Positions 8,127 through 17,496 of a stretch of 64,000 nucleotides of DNA are shown here, piece by piece. The notes beneath the pieces were generated by a model. The model was not told the origin of the DNA and did no database searches. It saw only the letters and a program-made list of their open reading frames with translations. The stretch is taken from positions 125,915 to 189,914 of the forward strand of contig NZ_MEJH01000006.1 of NCBI RefSeq assembly GCF_001953635.1, given 5' to 3'. The translations under genes were made by a program, and so were the position numbers. This DNA comes from Alteromonas abrolhosensis (GTDB lineage Bacteria; Pseudomonadota; Gammaproteobacteria; Enterobacterales; Alteromonadaceae). How positions within the stretch are numbered: the first letter of the stretch is position 1; each line of letters opens with the position of its first letter.

Positions 8127-10973
8127 TTAAAGTGGGGTAAACTCTCGCAGCGGGGCAGGCTTTGCAACGCTATAGCCTTGGGCAAAATCAACGCCCATTT
8201 TGCCAAGTTGTGCCATGGTGCCTTCATTTTCAACGAATTCCCCGACGGTTTGCATACCCATGGCTTTCGCTACATCATTGATTGACGCAACCATAGCCGT
8301 GTCTACACTGTCGTTCAGCATATCCTTGATAAACATACCGTCAATCTTTACCTGATTAACCGGCAAGCTTTTAAGGTAACTGTACGAAGAGAAGCCGCTA
8401 CCGAAGTCGTCTAGGGCAAACGAACACCCAAGGCGATTAAAAGTGCGCATAAAGGCAAGGGTGTCCTCCATTTTTATTATCGCTACCGACTCGATCACCT
8501 CGAAACAGATCTTGTTGTAAGGAATATTAAAGGTTTCGAAAGCGTTTAAAATGAATAACGTAAAATCTCTGTCTGCTAATGAATGGCAGTTGAGGTTTAT
8601 ACTGCATCGCCTTAACTCAGCGAGATGTTCAGGGTTTTCAGACAGCCATTTGAACGTATTTGTGACTACCCATTTGTCGACATTTACATTCATTTCAAAT
8701 CGTTCTGCGGTGGGCAAGAAATTAGCGGGCTCTACGAGCTTGCCGTCTTTTTCCCGAAGTCGCAGTAATACTTCGTAATAGTGCCCATCGCTGGCCTTGC
8801 TCAAGGGTCTAAGTGATTGGTAGAAAAGTTCAAAGCGGCCTTCTTCAAGTGCGTTGTTAATAGAGGAAACCCAGTCCAGTTCACGCTGATAACGCTGCAT
8901 GCTCTCGTCATCTTTATTGTATCTATGAACCTGGTTTCTGCCTTGCTCTTTGGCAAAGTAACAGGCAGCATCGGCCATACTTAGATATTGGCCTGAGCTT
9001 GTATCGCTATCATCACACACGACCATACCGATACTTACGCCCAAATTAAAAATGCGGTTGTCCCACATAAACCGATACGCTTGTACTGCATTTAGTATTT
9101 TTACAGCATTGAGGTATACCGCGTCTGCATCTAAATTCGAATAAATAACACCAAATTCATCTCCCCCGAGTCTAGCTAACTGGGCGCTGGGAAGTAACGC
9201 GTTTTCAATCAGACGTGCCACGTCTTTTATTAAAACATCCCCGGCTTTATGACCGCAGGTGTCATTGACGACTTTAAATCGGTCTAAATCTAAAAACAGC
9301 AGACACACAGGTAGCTCGCTGTGGTGATGCACTTTTTCCTTAAAGACAGATTCAAACTGCCGTCTGTTATAAACACCTGTGAGTGAATCGTGAGTGGCTA
9401 AATACTGAAGGCTTAAATCTGATTGCTTTTTCTCCGTGATATCGATGATGGAGCCATAGAGGTAGCTACCCTCATCGTTTTCTCGAATTTGACAAGAAAG
9501 CGAAAACCAAAACTCTGTGCCGTCTCGTCGCTTTCCTCTAATTTCTTTTCTGGTGACATGCCCTTGCTGAGATATCTCGCCTAGTAATACATGCCTGTCT
9601 TGGGGAGACGCATAAAACACTTTCGTATTTGCGCCCTCAGTTAGCATCTCCTCTTCATCTTCGTACCCAAATACCTTACACATGGCAGGGTTTACCGAAA
9701 TAAGCTTACCGTCCCATGTCGAGGTGTAGTGGCCTTCCGTTGAATTTCGAAACAAGTCATAAAAGTGATTTAAGCTAGAAATAGTTTCAGCCTGAGTGAA
9801 AAGCTTATGTTGATTGAGCACGTGCTCCTTTGTAATCACTGCAAATCCGAAGCATAAGAACCCCAAGGTTAAGAAAAACAGCATCCCCATAGCCACTTCA
9901 ACAGTGTAAATGAGGTCGCCAAAGAGATTTTGCGTGACTAATGCGTAAAATGCGAAGAAGGATAGCCAAGCCAAGGTGTAAGTTGTGCTGACTACTCCAC
10001 TACCTTTGTCTTTAAAGATAAGAGCTAAGGTAACGTGATACAGGCCCATTGTCGCTGTAAGGACTAGCAGCGTAATGGTGACCATATAGGCGTTAACGGT
10101 AAAGCAGTAAATGGTGGCGGCAATAGGTACCGCATAATTAAGAAGCCTTAAAACCAACGGTACGCGAGCAAATAAGTGATGCGTCACTTTAGCGATGCAT
10201 AGCAACAATACGCCAAAACTGACGGCGTAAAACTGCTCGCTGGCGTTGGTGAGGCTTGGCCAAAGTGCAAGGCCACCCTCTGTGATAAACAGCAGAGCAA
10301 TTAGTACCAGTGACGACATGGTTAGCCAAAAACGGGTGGGTATGCGCTGATAGAAATAGGAAAACAGAAAATAGAAGGCTATTAGCATCATTACGCCCGA
10401 TACTGCACCAAATAATGTCAGCATATTTGTATCGTGTTGAACTAGAAGATCACGCTCCCAAAGGGAAATAGGAAAGTACTTAAGCCCCTCGTCTTTAACA
10501 GCAACGAGCAACCTGGCGTCTTGGTACGGCTGTAGCGTGAAGGAAAGCCTGATATTGGGAAGCGGTTGCCTTAACGAATAGTCTCCCTTTCCTGCTTGAT
10601 AGCGGTACGATTTAATAATTCGTTGGCTGCCGTCTAAGAGGTAGATTTGTAGATCGTCGACGTTCAAACGATCGATGTTCAGTACTAATGGAACGGGGCT
10701 ATAACCTGTATGGACAAGCTCTGTGGAATACCACACTCGCTCGTTGGAGGAGGGCGCTACTGAGGAAGACTTGCCCGAACTCCCGCTAAGAATATCAAAA
10801 TACGTTGCGCTGTTTGGCGCCAGTGATATCCGAGCATGGTTATTGATGATTTCCTTTTCAAAAGACTCATCGATGCTTAAGCGCGGTGTGGCGAGAGCGC
10901 TTGTGCTCAACACTAGCCAACTAATGAGCAAAGCTAAAACGTACTTTGTTAGCCGGGTGATTGGCACTAGCAT
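8127..10973 (-). CDS. 7TMR-DISM / PAS / GGDEF / EAL cyclic-di-GMP signalling protein
   Basis: 948 residues. Order: signal peptide (to about ALA at 29), periplasmic DISM-type sensor (to about 180), seven transmembrane segments (about 185-390), PAS domain (about 405-520, FYDLFRNSTEGHYTSTWDGK), GGDEF (about 530-690, active site RLGGDEF), EAL (about 705-945). GGDEF looks catalytically complete but lacks an RxxD inhibitory site. The EAL signature is EVL (YYEVLLRL); the other EAL positions (CFEVIES, ALDDFGSGFSSYSYLK, GEFVENEG) are present, so phosphodiesterase activity remains possible. The protein probably senses an external or carbohydrate-like signal and adjusts c-di-GMP. Confidence 0.93.
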   Translation of the reverse strand: MLVPITRLTKYVLALLISWLVLSTSALATPRLSIDESFEKEIINNHARISLAPNSATYFDILSGSSGKSSSVAPSSNERVWYSTELVHTGYSPVPLVLNIDRLNVDDLQIYLLDGSQRIIKSYRYQAGKGDYSLRQPLPNIRLSFTLQPYQDARLLVAVKDEGLKYFPISLWERDLLVQHDTNMLTLFGAVSGVMMLIAFYFLFSYFYQRIPTRFWLTMSSLVLIALLFITEGGLALWPSLTNASEQFYAVSFGVLLLCIAKVTHHLFARVPLVLRLLNYAVPIAATIYCFTVNAYMVTITLLVLTATMGLYHVTLALIFKDKGSGVVSTTYTLAWLSFFAFYALVTQNLFGDLIYTVEVAMGMLFFLTLGFLCFGFAVITKEHVLNQHKLFTQAETISSLNHFYDLFRNSTEGHYTSTWDGKLISVNPAMCKVFGYEDEEEMLTEGANTKVFYASPQDRHVLLGEISQQGHVTRKEIRGKRRDGTEFWFSLSCQIRENDEGSYLYGSIIDITEKKQSDLSLQYLATHDSLTGVYNRRQFESVFKEKVHHHSELPVCLLFLDLDRFKVVNDTCGHKAGDVLIKDVARLIENALLPSAQLARLGGDEFGVIYSNLDADAVYLNAVKILNAVQAYRFMWDNRIFNLGVSIGMVVCDDSDTSSGQYLSMADAACYFAKEQGRNQVHRYNKDDESMQRYQRELDWVSSINNALEEGRFELFYQSLRPLSKASDGHYYEVLLRLREKDGKLVEPANFLPTAERFEMNVNVDKWVVTNTFKWLSENPEHLAELRRCSINLNCHSLADRDFTLFILNAFETFNIPYNKICFEVIESVAIIKMEDTLAFMRTFNRLGCSFALDDFGSGFSSYSYLKSLPVNQVKIDGMFIKDMLNDSVDTAMVASINDVAKAMGMQTVGEFVENEGTMAQLGKMGVDFAQGYSVAKPAPLREFTPL

Positions 10974-11060
10974 GATCCTTGAAGCGCTAATTATGTGTTT
11001 TCAATAGAATAATACTAGTCTGCGCCAAAAGCCAAACAGAAAGAAAAAGCGCGAGAAAAC

Positions 11061-11387
11061 CTAAGCACTTTGCAGATAGCGATAAATCGCGTCGGGCGAT
11101 TGCTGAGTGCCGATTGGCTCTAGCCAAATCGCTTCGCACAGCCACTCTACACAAAGCATGCATTGAAAATGTGTATCGTTGGATTGGGTGGTAACAAGCG
11201 CCTGAAAGCGATCAGCACCCCAATCGGTATCAGATAGTGAAAAATGAAACAATTCACAAAACTGCTCTACCCACTGCTGCGTTTTAAGAGGTGTTGATGG
11301 TAAGGCAAGGCGAATTTCTACGCTTTGTTCGTTAACCACGGCGTGTTGTTGAATATCACTTTTTGTAAAAGGCTGCATAGAACTCAT
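11061..11387 (-). CDS. DUF3630 family small protein
   Basis: 108 residues from the ATG at 11387 (a TTG at 11390 or an ATG at 11378 are alternatives). It is acidic, with no signal peptide or membrane segment. The middle holds FCELFHFSLSDTDWGADRFQALV and a later CMLCVEWLCEAIWLEP, a pattern I associate with DUF3630 of Alteromonadales and Vibrionales. No function is known. It is on the same strand as the large c-di-GMP protein, 87 bases before it, and could share its message. Confidence 0.65.
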   Translation of the reverse strand: MSSMQPFTKSDIQQHAVVNEQSVEIRLALPSTPLKTQQWVEQFCELFHFSLSDTDWGADRFQALVTTQSNDTHFQCMLCVEWLCEAIWLEPIGTQQSPDAIYRYLQSA

Positions 11388-11482
11388 CAATTTACTGGTT
11401 TTGTAAACCCGCTCGCTTTAAAAAGTGTATATAGTACAACACAAAAACAATAGCGTTAATTTAAGCGTATTAAGGACGGGGT

Positions 11483-12151
11483 ATGCTAACACTTCACCAT
11501 TTAAACAACTCTCGCTCACAGCGAATTCTGTGGCTCTTAGAAGAGCTAGGCGTAGAGTACAAAATAGAATTTTACCAACGAGATAGTAAAACTAACCTAG
11601 CACCAGATTCGCTGCGCGCTGTTCATCCGTTGGGACGCTCTCCGGTGCTTACTACGCCGCACGGTGCCATTGCCGAGTCTGGTGCTATTGTGGAATACCT
11701 TGTTCGACACCACGCTACAGACGCATTTTCTGTACCTCAAGACCCAGAGGCACTTCAACAGTATTGGTTCTGGTTGCATTTCGCTGAAGGCTCGTTGATG
11801 CCGCCATTGGTGGCAAACTTGGTGCTGGAAAAAGCGCGCCAAAAAGGTTCTAAGCCCTTCTTTATCAAACCAATTACTAACACGCTGATAGACGGTATTT
11901 TAAATGCTTATTATGGCCCTAATTTAGCGCAGAGTTTACGCTATGTGGAATCCTACTTAGCGAAAAACACCTGGTTTGCGGGTGACGCGCCTAGTGGCGC
12001 TGATGTTCAAATGATATTTCCGTTAGAGTCGCTAGTGGCGAGCGGGCGAGCGAAAGATTTTACAGCCATTCAAGGTTACGTTAAGCGTATTCATGCCAGA
12101 GATGCCTACAAGGCTGCGCTTGAGAAAGGCGGAGAATACGCTTACGCCTAG
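11483..12151 (+). CDS. Glutathione S-transferase family protein
   Basis: 222 residues. The N-terminal thioredoxin fold (about 1-80) starts LTLHHLNNSRSQRILWLLEE, with the catalytic-position serine in NNSRSQR, then the cis-proline GRSPVL and the glutathione gamma-glutamyl site ESGAIVEYL. The rest is the helical GST domain, with WFAGDAPSGADVQM, whose Asp is the conserved N-capping residue. It probably conjugates or reduces electrophiles with glutathione. It stands alone, convergent with recQ. Members of this group are often compared with yeast Gtt1; the true substrate is unknown. Confidence 0.93.
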   Translation: MLTLHHLNNSRSQRILWLLEELGVEYKIEFYQRDSKTNLAPDSLRAVHPLGRSPVLTTPHGAIAESGAIVEYLVRHHATDAFSVPQDPEALQQYWFWLHFAEGSLMPPLVANLVLEKARQKGSKPFFIKPITNTLIDGILNAYYGPNLAQSLRYVESYLAKNTWFAGDAPSGADVQMIFPLESLVASGRAKDFTAIQGYVKRIHARDAYKAALEKGGEYAYA

Positions 12152-12234
12152 CGTAAATATCTTAAAGCGTGGACGTTTACTTAATGTCATATTCTTCGAC
12201 CAGCAGGGTATAAACCTCAGTTGGTCTACAGCGA

Positions 12235-14076
12235 CTAATGATCGCGATTTATATAGTCGTCAATAAGCTGGATAAAGGCCTCGCCATAGCGTTCGAGTTT
12301 GGTTTGGCCTACGCCGCTTACATCTAATAAGGTATTGCGCGTAGTGGGGAGTTTACACGCCATATCCACTAAGGTGGCGTCGCTAAATACCACATACGGT
12401 GGCACTTCGTTTTCTTCTGCCAACACCTTACGCAAATGCTTAAGGCGCGTGAACAGCGTTCTGTCGTAATTGGCTGGCGCGTGTTTAGCTTTTTTCTTAT
12501 CGGGCTTAAATTCAAGTCGCGGAACGGCAAGCTGAACGGCGACCTCGCCCTTGAGCACTGGCCGTGCTGCCTCGGTTAAACGTAGCGCGGCATGAGCGGT
12601 AATATCAACGCGAATAAGCCCTTTATGAACAAGTTGGTTGATAATGTTGTGCCAGTAGCTATCCGACTTATCTTTACCTATGCCGTATGTGGAAAGCTGG
12701 TGGTGGCCTGCTTCCTGAAGACGCCTAAGCTGCTTGCCTCGCAAAACATCAATGACATACTGGCTAGAGGCTTGCTGTGAGAGCCGAAGTACACACGACA
12801 GAACTTTTTGTGCAATCACCAATCCGTCGATCATCTTAGGTGGGTCTAAGCAGATATCACAGTTGCCACAGGCGCTGTCGCTAAACTGAGAGAAGTAGTT
12901 TAACAATACTTGTCTACGGCAGGTTTGCGCTTCTGAAAAGGCTTCCATAGCCGCAAATTTTTGTAACTCTATTTGGTTTCGCTCGGCTATTTCACCTTGC
13001 TCTATCCATTGTTTTACACGGGCTGCGTCTTTTTCGTCGAACAATAGTAAAGCTTCAGATTCCAGGCCGTCTCGCCCAGCTCGGCCGGTCTCCTGATAAT
13101 AGCTTTCAACACTGCGCGGAACATCGTGGTGAACCACATAACGCACGTTCGATTTGTTGATACCCATGCCAAAGGCAACGGTAGCCACCACAATATCAAT
13201 TTTATCGTTAAGGAACTGGCGTTGTACCAGCTCTCGCTCGTCGTTATCCATTCCCGCGTGATATGCCGCACAGCGAAAACCTTGTCTGAATAATTTAGCG
13301 TGCAGGTCGTCGACTTTAGCGCGACTGTTACAGTAAATAATACCGCTACCTTCTTGTTGTTTTACGTAAGCAACAACTTGATCAAAGGCTTTGTACTTGC
13401 TCATTACGCGGTAGCGAATATTAGGTCTGTCGAAGCTGCCCTTATAAACCAGCGGCTCGTTGAGGTTGAGTTGCGTCAGTATGTCTGCTTGGGTGGCTGA
13501 ATCTGCAGTAGCTGTAAGTCCAATAACAGGAATAGAGGGAAAGCGAGACTTTATTTGCCCCAGAGCGCGATAATCCTGCCTGAAGTCATGCCCCCAGTGG
13601 GAGACGCAGTGCGCTTCATCAATGGCAAATAGGGCAATGTCGGCATGTGCAAGCGACTGCTGAAAATAATACTGCATTAAACGCTCAGGCGACACGTAGA
13701 GCAAGTCCAGCTTTCCTGCTTGTAGTGCGTCATTTATGCGCGCTTGTTCGTCTGCTTCCAGCGTTGAATTGAGATAGGCAGCGTTTACGCCCAGGGCTTT
13801 AAGCTGTTCTACTTGGTCCTGCATAAGCGATATAAGCGGTGACACAACAATAGCGGTGCCCTGGCGCACTAACGCAGGAATTTGATAGCACAGCGACTTA
13901 CCTCCACCTGTTGGAAGCAAAACAAGTGCGTCTTTACCTTCACATACTTGGTGAATGACTTCGCCTTGACCGTCGCGAAAAGCATCGTAACCAAATACAT
14001 CTTTTAAGACGGTTTCTGGTGTTTTTACACGTTGCGTTTCTGGCGCTAATTCTGATGGAGCTATTGCAGTTGTCAT
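12235..14076 (-). CDS. recQ: ATP-dependent DNA helicase RecQ
   Basis: 3' to 5' helicase of recombination and stalled-fork repair, 613 residues as in E. coli. Walker A is LPTGGGKSLCYQ, the DEAH box is FAIDEAHCVSHWGHDFR, and motif VI is QETGRAGRDG. The zinc-binding subdomain follows with four cysteines (CRRQVLLNYF, CGNCDICLDPP), then the winged helix (about 410-510) and an HRDC domain at the end (about 535-610). All expected parts are present. It is divergent from the thioesterase gene across a 214-base gap. Confidence 0.97.
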   Translation of the reverse strand: MTTAIAPSELAPETQRVKTPETVLKDVFGYDAFRDGQGEVIHQVCEGKDALVLLPTGGGKSLCYQIPALVRQGTAIVVSPLISLMQDQVEQLKALGVNAAYLNSTLEADEQARINDALQAGKLDLLYVSPERLMQYYFQQSLAHADIALFAIDEAHCVSHWGHDFRQDYRALGQIKSRFPSIPVIGLTATADSATQADILTQLNLNEPLVYKGSFDRPNIRYRVMSKYKAFDQVVAYVKQQEGSGIIYCNSRAKVDDLHAKLFRQGFRCAAYHAGMDNDERELVQRQFLNDKIDIVVATVAFGMGINKSNVRYVVHHDVPRSVESYYQETGRAGRDGLESEALLLFDEKDAARVKQWIEQGEIAERNQIELQKFAAMEAFSEAQTCRRQVLLNYFSQFSDSACGNCDICLDPPKMIDGLVIAQKVLSCVLRLSQQASSQYVIDVLRGKQLRRLQEAGHHQLSTYGIGKDKSDSYWHNIINQLVHKGLIRVDITAHAALRLTEAARPVLKGEVAVQLAVPRLEFKPDKKKAKHAPANYDRTLFTRLKHLRKVLAEENEVPPYVVFSDATLVDMACKLPTTRNTLLDVSGVGQTKLERYGEAFIQLIDDYINRDH

Positions 14077-14290
14077 GGCGCTGGATTTTACGCGTTTTTG
14101 CCGATGTCTTCACGGGGCAATTTAAAAAACTAGACTAAAATTCAGCAACCGCCCTTATAAGAGGGGCAGTCGCCCTCATAATTTATTTTGATTTAATATC
14201 ATTGGTTGGATGAATTTCCGTCAAACTCACGTTCAGTAGTAATGTTCCTATTCAGAAGCACTTCAAACGTCATTTCACTAAGGAAAGCGA

Positions 14291-14803
14291 GTGGATAAAA
14301 ATACGACCAATAAACGTCAAGCGAACGGCAGTGAAACGCTAAACCATCAACTAATGATTAAACATGTAATTGGGCTTTTTCGTGATACTATGCCTTTTAA
14401 CCAGTTGCTGGGCTTGGAATTTGTTACTGAGGGAGAGGGACTGGAGACTCAGGTTTCCCTACATCTTGATTGGCAACCAGCGCTTACCGGCAACCCAATG
14501 CAAAAAATCCTACACGGCGGTGTAACAGCGACTATGCTAGACACCATTGGGGGGTTAGTTTCAATTGTAGAAACCATCAAACAAACCGCACATGAGCACC
14601 TTGAGGATCTTCAGGTTAGATTACCCACTATGGGTACAGTCGACATGCGCGTTGACTACCTAAGGCCGGGAAGAGGTGAGCGTTTTATTGCAACAGCGAT
14701 GATTATACGCAAGGGCAGTAAATTAGTGGTTTGCAGAATGGAATTGCACAACGAAAAAGGCGACCATATTGCCTTTGGAACAGGTACATACATGCTGGGG
14801 TAG
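14291..14803 (+). CDS. PaaI/YigI-type hotdog thioesterase
   Basis: 170 residues, GTG start at 14291 supported by AAGGA about five bases upstream. A hotdog-fold domain (about 40-168) has the signature ILHGGVTATMLDTIGG, whose His-Gly-Gly and following acidic residue are the acyl-CoA thioesterase active site, and DMRVDYLRPGRG. It resembles E. coli YigI, a medium/long-chain acyl-CoA thioesterase. The N-terminal 25 residues are polar and variable. It precedes mgtE by 87 bases on the same strand, but the functions are unrelated. Confidence 0.88.
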   Translation: MDKNTTNKRQANGSETLNHQLMIKHVIGLFRDTMPFNQLLGLEFVTEGEGLETQVSLHLDWQPALTGNPMQKILHGGVTATMLDTIGGLVSIVETIKQTAHEHLEDLQVRLPTMGTVDMRVDYLRPGRGERFIATAMIIRKGSKLVVCRMELHNEKGDHIAFGTGTYMLG

Positions 14804-14890
14804 CAGCCACGCCAATTGGTTTGCGCCATCCCATCACGCCTGTTTTCAAGCTGTGCAAAGGAAGTGAGCGGTATTAACGGGAGGTGTAGC

Positions 14891-16228
14891 ATGGCAGAGC
14901 CATTACCAGATTTAATTGAAGAGATTGTTACCGAAAGCATGGGTGATGATCCGGCGACCTTGTTAGCCACTCTTGCGGGGCAAGACGAGGTGTACATCGC
15001 ATCACTGTTAGAATCGCTGCCCGTAGAAAAACGTTTGGCGGTGTGGGAAGGCATTCCTCGCGACCGTAAGCTCGACGTATTGGTTGAGATGCGTAGCGAC
15101 CCCCGTGAAATTCTTATCGACAATACGCCTCACGACGAATGGACGTCTATTTTTGCTGATATTGATGCAGAGGATTTACTAGAGCTACTTGATTCATTGC
15201 CAAAACGCCTAGTCGATATGGCCTATGAATCACTTGATTCCAAAGAGCGAAAGTACTTTAGAGAAGCCACACAATTTCCCGATAACCAAATCGGTCACTG
15301 GGTTAACCACGAGCAGTTAGTGCTGCCGTCGAACGCGAAAGTGCGAGAAGGATTGCGCTTGCTAAGACGCGACATTCCTCAGCACTGTGACAGCATTTTT
15401 TTGGTGAATCGCTCAGGTCAATTTTCCGCTCTGGTTAAAATTAGCCACCTTTTCAATGCGCAAGATCACGTGTCGCTATTCGATTTGTCGGAAGAAAGTG
15501 TGACGACCATTCAAGGGGCTGACGACACAATGAATGCCTCGCTTCTTGTTCAGCGCTCAGGACTGGCATCGTTGCCAGTAGTTGACGAAAACAACAAGCT
15601 TCTCGGGCGATTAGACGTGACCTCGGCTAGTGAGTTGGTTAATGAGTTTTACGAACGCCAAGTGATGGCTTCGGCGGGTATGGATGAGGACGAAGATTTG
15701 TTCTCGCCTGTAGCGAAAAGTGCTAAAAATCGTGCACTTTGGCTTGGAATTAACCTTCTCACCGCATTTTTAGCCTCATGGTTTATTGGATTGTTCGAAG
15801 GCACTCTTCAACAAGTGGTTGCGTTAGCCGTGCTCATGCCAGTGGTGGCCAGTATGGGAGGGATTGCAGGTAGTCAAACGTTAACCCTGATTGTCCGAGG
15901 CTTGGCGCTGGGGCAGGTCACACCTGCTAACTTACGGGCGCTTATGGTGAAAGAGCTTAAAGTAGGCGGTGTTAACGGCGTTATTTGGGCTTTAGTGATA
16001 GGCGTGGTTGCTTATTTCTGGTTTACCGACGCCATGTTAGGTTTGGTTATCTGTTTAGCTATATTGTTCAACATTGTAGCCGCAGCCGTAGCTGGCGTAT
16101 TCGTGCCTGTAATCTTGGACAAGTTAAAAATAGACCCCGCTTTGTCGGGCTCGGTAATTCTAACAACGGTCACTGACATTGTAGGCTTTGTAGCCTTCTT
16201 AGGTTTGGGCACACTGTTTCTTCTATAA
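14891..16228 (+). CDS. mgtE: Magnesium transporter MgtE
   Basis: Mg2+ channel of the inner membrane, 445 residues. An N-terminal superhelical domain (about 10-120), two CBS domains (about 130-260, for example LPVVDENNKLLGRLDVTSA) that sense cytoplasmic Mg2+, a plug helix, then five transmembrane helices (about 290-445) with the pore motif MPVVASMGGIAGSQTL. The start is the ATG at 14891, with GGGAGG nine bases upstream; the frame is open back to a TTG at 14816 but that extension has no ribosome site and no family similarity. A strong terminator follows. Confidence 0.96.
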   Translation: MAEPLPDLIEEIVTESMGDDPATLLATLAGQDEVYIASLLESLPVEKRLAVWEGIPRDRKLDVLVEMRSDPREILIDNTPHDEWTSIFADIDAEDLLELLDSLPKRLVDMAYESLDSKERKYFREATQFPDNQIGHWVNHEQLVLPSNAKVREGLRLLRRDIPQHCDSIFLVNRSGQFSALVKISHLFNAQDHVSLFDLSEESVTTIQGADDTMNASLLVQRSGLASLPVVDENNKLLGRLDVTSASELVNEFYERQVMASAGMDEDEDLFSPVAKSAKNRALWLGINLLTAFLASWFIGLFEGTLQQVVALAVLMPVVASMGGIAGSQTLTLIVRGLALGQVTPANLRALMVKELKVGGVNGVIWALVIGVVAYFWFTDAMLGLVICLAILFNIVAAAVAGVFVPVILDKLKIDPALSGSVILTTVTDIVGFVAFLGLGTLFLL

Positions 16229-16273
16229 CCTTTTTATTGCTTGTTGCTTTAAACTGACTGACCCAGCCAAAGC

Positions 16274-16305
16274 CCCACTAAGTGAGTACATTTAGTGGGA
16301 CTTTT
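16274..16305 (+). terminator. Terminator after mgtE
   Basis: CCCACTAA (16274-16281) pairs perfectly with TTAGTGGG (16292-16299) around a 10-base loop, followed by ACTTTT. It lies 45 bases past the mgtE stop. Confidence 0.75.
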
Positions 16306-16425
16306 CGTTAGTTATGCCGCTTGATAGGCGCCCTTTGCCGCATTGGAAAGTGTTAAGGGTTGTGTATTCACCGAACCTGATAAACAATACGCGCCTTCAT
16401 CCCCCGAATCTCGTTGGAGTTAGTC

Positions 16426-17340
16426 TTGTCTAAGCAAGCCAGTGCCGCTCAAGTCGGCGTTATTTGTGCTATTGCCGCCTATAGTATGTGGGGTGTTGCA
16501 CCTGTTTATTTCAAACAGTTGATGGTTTTGCCGGCAGCCGAAATCCTTATGCACAGGGTTATTTGGTCTGTAGTGCTTCTAGTTGGGCTTATAGCAGTGC
16601 TAAAGCAATGGCCAAAAGTGGGCGCTGCTCTTCGCAACAAGCGAGTTATGCAGATTTTGTTCGTTGCTGGTTTGCTACTCGGGGCGAACTGGCTATTGTT
16701 TATTTGGGCAATTAATAACGACCATATCCTTGATGCAAGCCTAGGCTATTACATCAACCCCCTTATCAACGTGTTTTTAGGGCGACTTTTCTTAGGAGAA
16801 AGGTTACGCAACTTACAGCGCGTTGCTGTCGGACTTGCTGTTATTGGCGTGGCTATTCTAATCTTCTCATACGGCCATGTGCCGTGGATTGCCTTGGTGC
16901 TTGCAGGAAGTTTCAGTGTGTACGGCTTGTTGCGCAAGCAGGTGGCCGTAGACTCGCTACCTGGCCTTTTCATTGAAACCTTAATGCTTTCACCATTGGC
17001 TATTATCTACTGGATATTCTTCGGGTCTGAATACAGCAACTTATTTAATAACGACGCCACGCTAAATAGCCTTATTTTAGCGGCTGGCATTGTTACTACC
17101 GCGCCACTACTTTGTTTTACCGCTGCTGCAAGGCGCATTATGTATTCAACGCTAGGCTTCTTTCAGTACATTGGGCCAACGCTCATGTTCATACTGGCGG
17201 TTTACCTATACGGCGAACCGCTTGAGGAGTCCCGTTTGGTGACCTTCGGCTTTGTGTGGTTTGCGCTTATCTTGTTCAGCGCTGATTCGCTAGTCAATTA
17301 TCGCAGTCAACGTAAAGCGCAAAAGCTCGCAGTAGAGTAG
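16426..17340 (+). CDS. rarD: EamA-family transporter RarD
   Basis: 304 residues, ten predicted transmembrane helices of the drug/metabolite transporter superfamily. The opening GVICAIAAYSMWGVAPVYFK and HRVIWS are typical of RarD (named for chloramphenicol sensitivity in Pseudomonas). The substrate is not known. The start is a TTG at 16426 with GGAG seven bases before it; another in-frame TTG at 16414 coincides with that ribosome site and is less likely. A 6-bp hairpin (GGGCTG/CAGCCC) lies just after the stop but has no T-run. Confidence 0.9.
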   Translation: MSKQASAAQVGVICAIAAYSMWGVAPVYFKQLMVLPAAEILMHRVIWSVVLLVGLIAVLKQWPKVGAALRNKRVMQILFVAGLLLGANWLLFIWAINNDHILDASLGYYINPLINVFLGRLFLGERLRNLQRVAVGLAVIGVAILIFSYGHVPWIALVLAGSFSVYGLLRKQVAVDSLPGLFIETLMLSPLAIIYWIFFGSEYSNLFNNDATLNSLILAAGIVTTAPLLCFTAAARRIMYSTLGFFQYIGPTLMFILAVYLYGEPLEESRLVTFGFVWFALILFSADSLVNYRSQRKAQKLAVE

Positions 17341-17496
17341 GGGCTGGTTCTCACAGCCCTGCGTAATACCAATCCGCAAAGCGGTAGCGTAAACGCCTAT
17401 ATGCAAAAGCAGCTCGCTTATGATGAAAGAGCAAATGTGCGTGGAAAATGGTGAGTTACGCTATGGTCAGAAAGCACGGTTAGTTAAATGGGAAAG

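Noticed and set aside
14656..15123. 155-codon open frame antisense to the thioesterase/mgtE junction
   Set aside because: Overlaps two solid genes on the other strand and has no protein character.
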